From assembly GCA_003105305.1 (NCBI GenBank), contig PQAQ01000196.1, forward strand, positions 1,068 to 6,471: a DNA stretch of 5,404 bases. Reading direction: 5' to 3'. The position numbers and the translations under genes are program-made. Origin of the DNA: Candidatus Methylomirabilota bacterium (GTDB lineage Bacteria > Methylomirabilota > Methylomirabilia > Methylomirabilales > Methylomirabilaceae). The number at the start of each line of letters is the position of its first letter. The stretch's first letter is position 1. This document shows positions 1 to 4,844 of the stretch, piece after piece. The notes below the pieces were generated by a model that saw only the letters and a program-made list of their open reading frames with translations, had not been told where the DNA came from and searched no databases.

Positions 1-191
1 CGATGCGCGGCGTGTTCGGTCAGCCGTGATCGGCGATACTCTGCCCGCACCAGATCGGCAAAGACTCCGCCACCCGGCACTATCAGCACGTTCGTGGCGC
101 CCCTCCACCGCTCGATGGAATCGAGCAGCTTCCCTACGCCTCTCCACCGGCCAAGGCTTCCCCCCACCTTGATGACGACGTCGATCTTCAT
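1..191 (-). CDS. mfnE: MfnE-like amino-acid-kinase-family protein (N-terminal 63 residues, cut by window edge)
   Basis: This is the start of a gene that runs off the left edge. The 63 visible residues begin with a beta strand and glycine loop (IKVGGSLG, residues 7-14). A second strand and loop follow (VLIVPGGG, residues 35-42), then FADLVR. This is the N-terminal nucleotide-binding pattern of the aspartate/glutamate/uridylate kinase family. In archaea the family member MfnE phosphorylates 5-(aminomethyl)-3-furanmethanol phosphate to the diphosphate used by MfnF. The assignment here rests on the family pattern plus the position directly behind an MfnF-like gene. Its ATG overlaps the upstream stop codon in ATGA (188-191), so translation is probably coupled. 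A GGAGG lies about 13 bases upstream, rather far for an independent ribosome site. Another kinase of the same fold cannot be excluded, because the catalytic C-terminal part is not visible. Confidence 0.8.
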   Translation of the reverse strand, partial: MKIDVVIKVGGSLGRWRGVGKLLDSIERWRGATNVLIVPGGGVFADLVRAEYRRSRLTEHAAH

Positions 192-1222
192 GGATGCGAA
201 ATCGCCTCCCCCAGGAGGGTGGCGGCTGCCGCGCAGGGGCTCAATGATAACGATCCGCTGTCGGTCAGCACTGGAGGGTCACAGATTGCGAGTCCCAGCC
301 GTTTTGCGCAGGTCTCCCCCAGGAAGGCGCCGACCCCAACCGGTGCTACAGGCAGACAGTGGCCGTTCTCAAACCTGGACAGAACCTGAAACATCCCCTC
401 TGTAATCTGTTGGATCTGTCGCTCGGCGATATAGGCGGCCATGGCGTGAAGTTCCCCGACCGTAAGGTGCTTGCTGTCTTCGCAGACTACCCTGGCCAGA
501 CGGCGGAGCGCGCCCTGCCTTGTCTTCTCATGGCCATCAGGCGTTGCGCAGGTGTAGTCTTCCGGTTGGAGTCGCCCTAATGTCACGTAGACATCCGCTG
601 AGACGGCAAAGTGTTCGGCTGAAATCGGACAGATTGTTCCCCGTAGAGGGATGCGAGATGTGATGGCGGTCACAGGTGTTCGAAGCACGCCCGTGTAGAT
701 CAGCTCGCCGTGGACTAAGCGTTCGATGTCTCGTTTACCCCGTGCGGCGATCTTTCTGCCCACGATTGGAATCAGATCGGTGGTCGTGCTGCCGATATCC
801 ACCAGCAAGCAGTCCGGTTGTCGAGTCGCCAGCACCAATGCTTCGGCGATCCAGTTCGTCGGCGCAAGGGTGAGGAGATCCACCTCCCCCCCGTCTAAGC
901 GAATAAGCAGGCCATCAAGATTGATCACGTATAGGGGAATCCCTTGGGCCGCCCCTCTTGCGGCGTCGATGATGTGCGCTATCCCTTCGGCTCTGTCATT
1001 GAATGCATCGCAGAGCTCTCCGGTCATGGTCAGCACCATCGCATCGGCGCGTCCCAGATCGCTGTAGATCTCCTGGAGGAGTCGGCGCAGATCGCGGGCG
1101 TTGTTCCATAGCTCGAAATAGCGGCGAATCGCAGCCCCGCTCTCGGCTCGCCCGCCGGTGAACAGCAGGCGGGCGGCCTTCACGTTGGCGCCGCCGATGT
1201 CCCATCCGATGACTCGGATCAC
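188..1222 (-). CDS. mfnF: MfnF-like hydantoinase/oxoprolinase-family protein (H4MPT-linked C1 pathway)
   Basis: A 344-residue soluble protein with an ASKHA (actin-like ATPase) fold. The phosphate-1 motif is WDIGGANVK (residues 7-15) and the phosphate-2 motif is VDIGSTTTDL (141-150). TMTGELCDAF (65-74) and the late glycine motif GVGAFLG (296-302) also fit. The family is found in organisms using tetrahydromethanopterin. In methanogens MfnF joins the furan diphosphate made by MfnE to gamma-glutamyl-tyramine through an ether bond, giving the core of methanofuran. That function is inferred here by family and by the MfnD-like and MfnE-like neighbours. The start is GTG, not ATG: it overlaps the upstream TGA in GTGA (1219-1222) and has GGGGAG six bases upstream (1229-1234). 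The stop overlaps the next gene in ATGA. Length and motifs look intact. Confidence 0.87.
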   Translation of the reverse strand: MIRVIGWDIGGANVKAARLLFTGGRAESGAAIRRYFELWNNARDLRRLLQEIYSDLGRADAMVLTMTGELCDAFNDRAEGIAHIIDAARGAAQGIPLYVINLDGLLIRLDGGEVDLLTLAPTNWIAEALVLATRQPDCLLVDIGSTTTDLIPIVGRKIAARGKRDIERLVHGELIYTGVLRTPVTAITSRIPLRGTICPISAEHFAVSADVYVTLGRLQPEDYTCATPDGHEKTRQGALRRLARVVCEDSKHLTVGELHAMAAYIAERQIQQITEGMFQVLSRFENGHCLPVAPVGVGAFLGETCAKRLGLAICDPPVLTDSGSLSLSPCAAAATLLGEAISHP

Positions 1223-2268
1223 TGTCGACTCCCCATGACTCTTACGTTGCGAGAGCGCGTCGTAAACCGTGCTGATCCAACGAGCCGTATCGCATTGTAA
1301 TCCGGAAGCGTGCCTGTCACTGCGTCAAGAATCAGGGCCGCCGGATTGTGGCGAAGAACCTGTCGAACCCCGACGTACGAGGTCGTGAGGCGGGGATTCA
1401 CCTCGATGACCACTGCATCATGGTCGGTCAGGACCAGATCGATCCCCACATACCCTTTGAGACCCGGAATCGCCTGTACGACCTCCTCGGCCCGTCGAAA
1501 CGCCAGGGCGCGGAGCGGATGATCAAAGGGGACGGAACCTCCGTGATACCGGAGCCTGCTCCGTCCCCGGATCTCCTGGAGGTTCAGGGTCAGGGGGAGG
1601 GACCGGCTGCCGTCGGTCAGGAATGAGACGCTGGCGTGAACGCCGTCGATATAGGGTTGCGCGAGGAGTGCCGCGCCCGGCGCCGTCCGCCTGGCGGCTG
1701 CGATCGTCTGTTCCAGCTCTGATGATTGCCGGATAATGAACACGCCGTGACACCCCACCCCGTCAATCGGCTTGACGACCGCAGGATAGCCAAGCCGGCG
1801 ACCTATCAACGCAAGATCATCGGCAGGTCGAAGGCGAATCGTCGTGGGGGTGGGGATATCGCGCGCCTTCAGTAGTCGATATGTCAGCATCTTATCGGCG
1901 GCAGCCTTGACAGCGGCGGCGCTAGACCCTACGACTAACTTGCCGCATCGCTCGACCGCTGCCGTGATCGCTTCGAGTTGGCCATCGGTTTCCGGAGCGA
2001 TCAGGAACGCGGCGTCTGACTCCTTCACCATCTGCGCAAAACATTGGTCGTAGTTGCTCCCGCTGTCAACCACCTGAAGACCGGGGCGTGCGCGAAGCCG
2101 CGGGAGACGCCTTCGATCGACCTGCACTGAAATCTGATGCTTCTGAAGACTGAGCAGATCAGCGAGCAACGCCTCGAGCATCATGCGTCCTTCTGTCAAC
2201 AGTGTCGGGGGGACCGGACTTTCACCGCACCCGCCTGCCGTGATAGATTCGTGCACAAATATCTTCAT
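1219..2268 (-). CDS. ATP-grasp ligase, MfnD-like (methanofuran/methylofuran biosynthesis)
   Basis: A 349-residue protein with the ATP-grasp layout. An N-terminal Rossmann-like part opens with MKIFVHESITAGG. The central ATP-binding part has ADK (residues 124-126) and YPAVVKPIDGVGCHGV (161-176, Lys166). AQPYIDG (203-209) is the hinge region. The metal site is formed by GIDLVL (Asp277) and IEVNPR (Glu289, Asn291, Arg293). Such enzymes form amide bonds through an acyl phosphate. In methanogens the ATP-grasp enzyme MfnD attaches glutamate to tyramine. As the first gene of a unit with MfnF- and MfnE-like genes, this one probably performs the matching amino-acid ligation, although the acceptor in bacteria may be tyrosine. 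The ATG gives the expected first strand, but no Shine-Dalgarno match lies upstream (CTGACGGC before ATG). I therefore leave the symbol blank. It could be an ATP-grasp enzyme adding glutamates later in the pathway. Confidence 0.8.
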   Translation of the reverse strand: MKIFVHESITAGGCGESPVPPTLLTEGRMMLEALLADLLSLQKHQISVQVDRRRLPRLRARPGLQVVDSGSNYDQCFAQMVKESDAAFLIAPETDGQLEAITAAVERCGKLVVGSSAAAVKAAADKMLTYRLLKARDIPTPTTIRLRPADDLALIGRRLGYPAVVKPIDGVGCHGVFIIRQSSELEQTIAAARRTAPGAALLAQPYIDGVHASVSFLTDGSRSLPLTLNLQEIRGRSRLRYHGGSVPFDHPLRALAFRRAEEVVQAIPGLKGYVGIDLVLTDHDAVVIEVNPRLTTSYVGVRQVLRHNPAALILDAVTGTLPDYNAIRLVGSARFTTRSRNVRVMGSRQ

Positions 2269-2288
2269 GCCGTCAGACGTGAGCCGTG

Positions 2289-2304
2289 AGGAGGCGGGAG
2301 CGCC
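2289..2304 (+). promoter_or_regulatory. Perfect Shine-Dalgarno AGGAGG with small hairpin, far from the likely start
   Basis: AGGAGG at 2289-2294 is a full Shine-Dalgarno match, but the conserved ATG of the HisA-like gene is 21 bases further on. GGCG-GGAG-CGCC (2293-2304) between them can form a 4-bp hairpin. If it folds, AGGA sits about 11 bases from the ATG. Alternatively GTG at 2286 is used, adding ten residues not expected in the family. The sequence does not settle which start is used. Confidence 0.4.
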
Positions 2305-2315
2305 GTTCTACACCC

Positions 2316-3062
2316 ATGCAGATCATACCCGTTATCGATATCATGAGAGGGATTGCGGTCCATGCCCGCCGCGGAGAGCGGTCGTCGTACCGACCCATCC
2401 GGAGCGTGTTGCTGCGCGGAGCCGATCCCGTCGCGCTCCTGCGGGCGTATCGCGCAACACTCAAGAGTGAAGCGGTGTATGTTGCCGATCTGGATGCGAT
2501 CATGGGTAACGGCGAGAATCTCGCCGTTATCGAGAAGATGGCCGCCGCCGAGCCGGAGCTTGAGCTGCTGGTCGATGCCGGCATTCACAACATCGTACAG
2601 TCGAGGCGGCTACTGGATGCGGGCGTACAGAAGGTTATTATCGCCTCTGAGTCGTTGATAGGTGTCGGTGCGGCATCAGCGCTTCTCGACGCACTGGGAA
2701 CCGAAAAAACACTGTTCAGTCTCGATCTCAAAGCACGCGCTGTGATGTGGGAAGAACCCTCGACCGAGTCGAGCGACCCCGTCGCAACCGTTTCGCGTCT
2801 GTTGTTGCTCGGATGTCGGGAGGTCATCCTCCTGAGGATGGACCGGATCGGCGCGGCCGGAGGGGCCGACGCGGACGAGCTGCTCGAGAACGTCACAGTG
2901 GCGGCTCCCGGTATGCGATGCATCGTGGGCGGAGGAATTGCGTCAGTCGCAGAGCTTGTGCGTCTCCGACGCGCCGGCGCGTCCGGGGTGTTGCTCGCCA
3001 CCGCACTGCACAGCGGCACGATTACGCGAGCGGATCTGGAGCGCGTGGGCGCGGAGGCTTAG
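2316..3062 (+). CDS. HisA/HisF-like (beta/alpha)8-barrel protein of H4MPT-using organisms, function unassigned
   Basis: A 248-residue barrel protein related to the histidine enzyme HisA. It opens with IIPVIDIMRGIAVHA, with Asp8 in the HisA catalytic position. YVADLDAI (residues 55-62), LLVDAGI (84-90) and FSLDLKAR (134-141, Asp137 as possible second catalytic acid) follow. MDRIGAAGG (175-183) and the phosphate-binding loops VGGGI (204-208) and GVLLATALHSG (224-234) complete the pattern. After strand 1, histidine-pathway HisA has a different loop; this protein has an RGERSSYRPIRS stretch, as in the archaeal HisA-related group also found in methylotrophs with H4MPT. The reaction of that group is unknown to me, and I do not call it hisA. 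I chose ATG 2316 because residue 1 then falls just before the first strand; an in-frame GTG at 2286 would add ten arginine-rich residues. It diverges from the ligase gene by 47 bases and converges on the pterin gene, overlapping it by 4 bases. Confidence 0.85.
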   Translation: MQIIPVIDIMRGIAVHARRGERSSYRPIRSVLLRGADPVALLRAYRATLKSEAVYVADLDAIMGNGENLAVIEKMAAAEPELELLVDAGIHNIVQSRRLLDAGVQKVIIASESLIGVGAASALLDALGTEKTLFSLDLKARAVMWEEPSTESSDPVATVSRLLLLGCREVILLRMDRIGAAGGADADELLENVTVAAPGMRCIVGGGIASVAELVRLRRAGASGVLLATALHSGTITRADLERVGAEA

Positions 3063-3547
3063 AAGGCCTCTTCGTAGGAGGCCTCCTGCCCGAACGATTC
3101 CTGCACGCCGACCCTGATTGTGGTAATCCCTTTGCCTCCGTGCTGGCGCACAATCTCGTTCCGCAACAGTCCGCAGATATATCTGGCCAACAGTTCTGCG
3201 GTGGCGTTATGGATCGGAAGCAGCAGCACGTCTTCCGTCGGAAAGCTATACCGCTTTGTGCCATAGATCGCTTCGACTACTGCATTCCCCTGCGCAATCT
3301 TCAAATCCTCATTTTCGGTGGGCAGCAGCACGCGGTGGTCCAGATGCTCACAGATCTGTTTGAGAAGCGGCTTGACGGCGAGGAAATCCATGACGTAGTC
3401 GCTCGGCTGAAGCGATCCTTCCAGCTCCGCCCAGGCCCTGTAGTTATGACCGTGAAGCGACTCGCACTTCCCATGACCGAAGAGCACAAAGTGGGCCGAG
3501 CTGAACTTAAGATTCTCGTGATTGACTCTAATGCGAAAACCTGCCAT
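3059..3547 (-). CDS. 6-pyruvoyl-tetrahydropterin synthase / QueD family protein with CExxHGH motif
   Basis: A 162-residue member of the PTPS/QueD (COG0720) family. The zinc histidines are His19 in FSSAHF and His32 and His34 in LHGHN. Cys28 is in the place of the catalytic cysteine. LDHRVL (69-74) supplies the Asp-His pair, and Glu150 in VQESFG should anchor the pterin ring. The motif reads C-E-x-x-H-G-H, so both the QueD-type cysteine and the glutamate of PTPS-III enzymes are present. PTPS-III enzymes cleave dihydroneopterin triphosphate to 6-hydroxymethyl-dihydropterin. That product is a precursor of folate and methanopterin, fitting the neighbours. The protein is some 40 residues longer than a typical QueD, with extra sequence around residues 77-112. 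ATG 3547 has GAGGGGG (3552-3558) at a suitable distance. The stop TAA overlaps the TAG of the convergent gene in TTAG. Queuosine synthesis (QueD) is the main alternative. Confidence 0.88.
   Translation of the reverse strand: MAGFRIRVNHENLKFSSAHFVLFGHGKCESLHGHNYRAWAELEGSLQPSDYVMDFLAVKPLLKQICEHLDHRVLLPTENEDLKIAQGNAVVEAIYGTKRYSFPTEDVLLLPIHNATAELLARYICGLLRNEIVRQHGGKGITTIRVGVQESFGQEASYEEAF
3064..3084. terminator. Hairpin between convergent genes, possible weak two-way terminator
   Basis: AGGCCTC (3064-3070) and GAGGCCT (3078-3084) form a perfect 7-bp stem with a 7-base loop. It starts two bases after the HisA-like stop codon and lies inside the last codons of the convergent pterin gene. There is no T-run on the plus strand and only TTCTAA after it on the minus strand, so it is not a standard Rho-independent terminator. 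Its place between two facing genes is the reason to list it. Confidence 0.35.
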
Positions 3548-3586
3548 TGTACCCCCTCACCTAGTGTCGTTGTGTGGCCAACTGGA

Positions 3587-3615
3587 AGCTATCGCACCGG
3601 CGCGTCAGATGTCAA
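3587..3615 (-). promoter_or_regulatory. Putative sigma-70-type promoter for the PTPS-family gene
   Basis: Reading leftward, TTGACA at 3615-3610 is a perfect -35 hexamer. About 16 bases on comes GATAGC (3593-3588), a weak -10 box. Transcription would start near 3580, giving a leader of about 33 bases before the ATG at 3547 with its GAGGGGG ribosome site. The weak -10 box is also one copy of the TATCG/CGATA motif repeated in this intergenic region. The -35 match is strong and the -10 match poor, so this is a candidate only. Confidence 0.45.
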
Positions 3616-3631
3616 GCCGGATTTACTGTTC

Positions 3632-3641
3632 GTTTCGAAAC
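3632..3641. repeat. 10-bp perfect palindrome GTTTCGAAAC
   Basis: GTTTCGAAAC is self-complementary. It extends to GTT on the left and AAC on the right with one extra C, giving 13 paired positions. It sits about 52-61 bases upstream of the proposed leftward start site near 3580, a usual place for an activator. No regulator is encoded in the window, so the role is unknown. Confidence 0.4.
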
Positions 3642-3699
3642 AACTGCTAGACAGATAATGGAGCAAGTGGTAGAATTCGCCTTACGCCAGATTGGAAGC

Positions 3700-3719
3700 C
3701 GATAGCGGTATGGCTATCG
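3700..3719. repeat. Inverted repeat CGATAGC / GCTATCG
   Basis: CGATAGC (3700-3706) and GCTATCG (3713-3719) form a perfect 7-bp stem with loop GGTATG. No T-run follows on either strand; the plus side continues TCGTAAAAAC. It is therefore more likely a protein-binding dyad than a terminator. The same GCTATCG heptamer recurs at 3588-3594, over the putative -10 box of the leftward promoter. Confidence 0.45.
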
Positions 3720-3792
3720 TCGTAAAAACAAAAGGTTGGTAGTGCCTCTCGTCGCGCTGTATCGGGGAGATCATCATTCGCCAGGCCACAAA

Positions 3793-3821
3793 TTAGAACA
3801 TTATCCCGTTATCGATATAAT
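3793..3821 (+). promoter_or_regulatory. Promoter of the phosphoribulokinase gene (perfect TATAAT box)
   Basis: TATAAT at 3816-3821 is a perfect -10 hexamer. TTAGAA (3793-3798) lies 17 bases upstream as a modest -35 box. The transcript should begin near 3828, leaving a leader of about 27 bases up to ATG 3855 with a good ribosome site inside it. That geometry supports 3855 over the more upstream ATG at 3834, which would be nearly leaderless. The poor -35 box suggests dependence on an activator. Confidence 0.6.
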
Positions 3822-3829
3822 ACGATATC
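3808..3829. promoter_or_regulatory. Operator-like inverted repeat centred on the -10 box
   Basis: GTTATCG (3808-3814) and CGATATC (3823-3829) are inverted arms with one mismatch, separated by eight bases. The centre of the repeat coincides with the centre of the TATAAT box at 3816-3821. A protein bound here would block RNA polymerase, the arrangement typical of repressor operators. No regulator gene is present in the window, so its identity is unknown. Confidence 0.4.
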
Positions 3830-3838
3830 ATCCATGCG

Positions 3839-3845
3839 AAAGGAG
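3839..3845 (+). promoter_or_regulatory. Ribosome binding site that fixes the phosphoribulokinase start
   Basis: AAAGGAG (3839-3845) is a strong Shine-Dalgarno sequence. Four in-frame ATGs lie nearby (3834, 3846, 3849, 3855). The first overlaps the upstream side of this site, and the second and third are too close to it. ATG 3855 is nine bases downstream and gives a protein beginning MAKTTPLLLG, where the family's first strand begins. Confidence 0.7.
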
Positions 3846-3854
3846 ATGATGCAG

Positions 3855-4841
3855 ATGGCCAAGACCACCCCGCTCCTGCTCGGTATTGGCGGGGATAGTG
3901 GGACCGGGAAGTCTACGTTTGTCGGCGGTATCTACAAGATTTTCGGTCCAGAGAAGATTACTAACATCAACCTTGATGATTATCACACGTTCGACCGCGT
4001 TCAACGTAAGATTTACGGGCTGACTGCCCTTCATCCGGCGGCCAACAATATGGCCTTAATGGGCAAGCACGCCTGGCAACTCAAAAAAGCCGAGAAGATC
4101 ATCAAGCCGGTGTATGATCACTCGACCGGATGTTTCGCGGAACCTGAGGAGATCGAGCCGAACCAGATTGTCATTATCGGTGGTTTGTTTCCCTTTTTCA
4201 CCCAGGAACTGAGGGATGTCTTCGATTTGAAGGTGTATCTGGACCCGGATGAGGAGTTGAAACGAGCCTGGAAGATCCATCGAGACGCCGGAAGGCGCGG
4301 CTATAGCATTGAACAGGTGATGAAGGAGATCGAGGCCAGGCAGGATGATATCAGAAGGCACATCGAACCTCAGAAGGAATATGCTGACATCATTGTCCGA
4401 TTTTATCCCCCCAACGGTACCTGGAGCCCAGGGGATGATGCCCATCTGAACGTTCGCCTCTTCCTCAATCGAACCCTGCCGAAGACCGGTCTGGATGAGC
4501 TGTTGCAGGAGGCGATGGGCCGAAAGACGCGGAGAGCCGTTCGGCTGGTAGACGAGGACTATTATGGCGGGCCTTTCCACACTCTGGAAATCGACGGCTC
4601 CATCTCTCCGCAAACGGCAGCCGGGCTTGAGCAGAGGATTTGGGCTCATCTGCTCGCCCCGATGAAATTGATTCAAGACCTGGCGCCGGATAAGTTGGGC
4701 AGTTTTGCGGCAGGTGAAGCCTCCGGCCACAGCGATGCCCTGGCCCTGGTGCAACTCATATCGATCTATTATCTGCTTCAAGCCCGGGAGGCTCGGCAGC
4801 AGGCGCCGCAGGAAGGTCTCGCTGGGGTGGCGGAAGGATAA
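3855..4841 (+). CDS. prk: Phosphoribulokinase-family protein (Calvin cycle), with altered active-site motif
   Basis: A 328-residue P-loop kinase; phosphoribulokinase makes ribulose-1,5-bisphosphate from ribulose-5-phosphate and ATP. Visible in order are Walker A GGDSGTGKST (residues 12-21), NLDDYHTFDR (39-48) with the presumed catalytic Asp, TALHPAANN (57-65), KPVYDHSTG (84-92), VYLDPDEELKRAWKIHRD (127-144) and EARQDD (160-165). The C-terminal DYYGGPFHTLEIDG (235-248) resembles the longer plant/cyanobacterial-type enzymes rather than the roughly 290-residue proteobacterial type. Two features are odd. Where the family has EGLHP, this protein has GGLFP (109-113), losing the conserved Glu. It has a single cysteine (Cys93), so the plant-type disulfide switch is absent. 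The gap gene starts 3 bases after the stop, supporting a Calvin-cycle or gluconeogenic role. A related kinase with a changed substrate is possible. Confidence 0.86.
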   Translation: MAKTTPLLLGIGGDSGTGKSTFVGGIYKIFGPEKITNINLDDYHTFDRVQRKIYGLTALHPAANNMALMGKHAWQLKKAEKIIKPVYDHSTGCFAEPEEIEPNQIVIIGGLFPFFTQELRDVFDLKVYLDPDEELKRAWKIHRDAGRRGYSIEQVMKEIEARQDDIRRHIEPQKEYADIIVRFYPPNGTWSPGDDAHLNVRLFLNRTLPKTGLDELLQEAMGRKTRRAVRLVDEDYYGGPFHTLEIDGSISPQTAAGLEQRIWAHLLAPMKLIQDLAPDKLGSFAAGEASGHSDALALVQLISIYYLLQAREARQQAPQEGLAGVAEG

Positions 4842-4844
4842 CCG

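Larger units (their letters stand above)
3548..3854. other. Divergent intergenic control region (about 300 bases, no convincing gene)
   Basis: This stretch separates the leftward pterin gene from the rightward kinase gene and is visibly richer in A+T than its surroundings. It holds one candidate promoter for each direction, the 10-bp palindrome, a perfect hairpin and seven copies of TATCG or its complement CGATA (starts at 3590, 3700, 3715, 3760, 3810, 3813 and 3823). The only short reading frame with an ATG worth naming is 15 codons long (3658-3705), without a good ribosome site. I see no riboswitch or tRNA in it. It is best read as a shared two-way regulatory region. Confidence 0.6.

Noticed and set aside
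2286..2315. GTG at 2286 as start of the HisA-like gene
   Set aside because: It adds ten arginine-rich residues before the first barrel strand and has no ribosome site upstream. It remains possible because the ATG at 2316 also has poor spacing.
2322..2350. TATGAT at 2322-2327 (minus strand) as -10 box for the mfn operon
   Set aside because: It matches five of six bases, but no acceptable -35 box lies 16-18 bases upstream (CCTCTC region) and it is inside the HisA-like coding sequence.
2747..3658. A 303-codon open frame on the plus strand across the end of the HisA-like gene and all of the pterin gene
   Set aside because: Its first part is arginine/glycine-rich frame-shadow sequence and the rest is antisense to the motif-bearing pterin gene.
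3658..3705. A 15-codon frame in the control region (starts MEQVVEFALRQ)
   Set aside because: The peptide looks protein-like, but there is no good ribosome site, it is only 15 codons long and it ends inside the CGATAGC hairpin. It could be a leader peptide or a gene remnant; evidence is too thin to annotate.
3700..3735. Hairpin plus A-rich stretch read as a Rho-independent terminator
   Set aside because: The A-run follows the stem on the plus strand, giving A rather than U in the transcript. On the minus strand the T-run precedes the stem. Neither orientation fits.
3834..3854. ATG at 3834 as start of the phosphoribulokinase gene
   Set aside because: It would be only about 6 bases from the predicted transcript start and would put the AAAGGAG ribosome site inside the gene. 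ATG 3855 fits both the ribosome site and the family's N-terminus.
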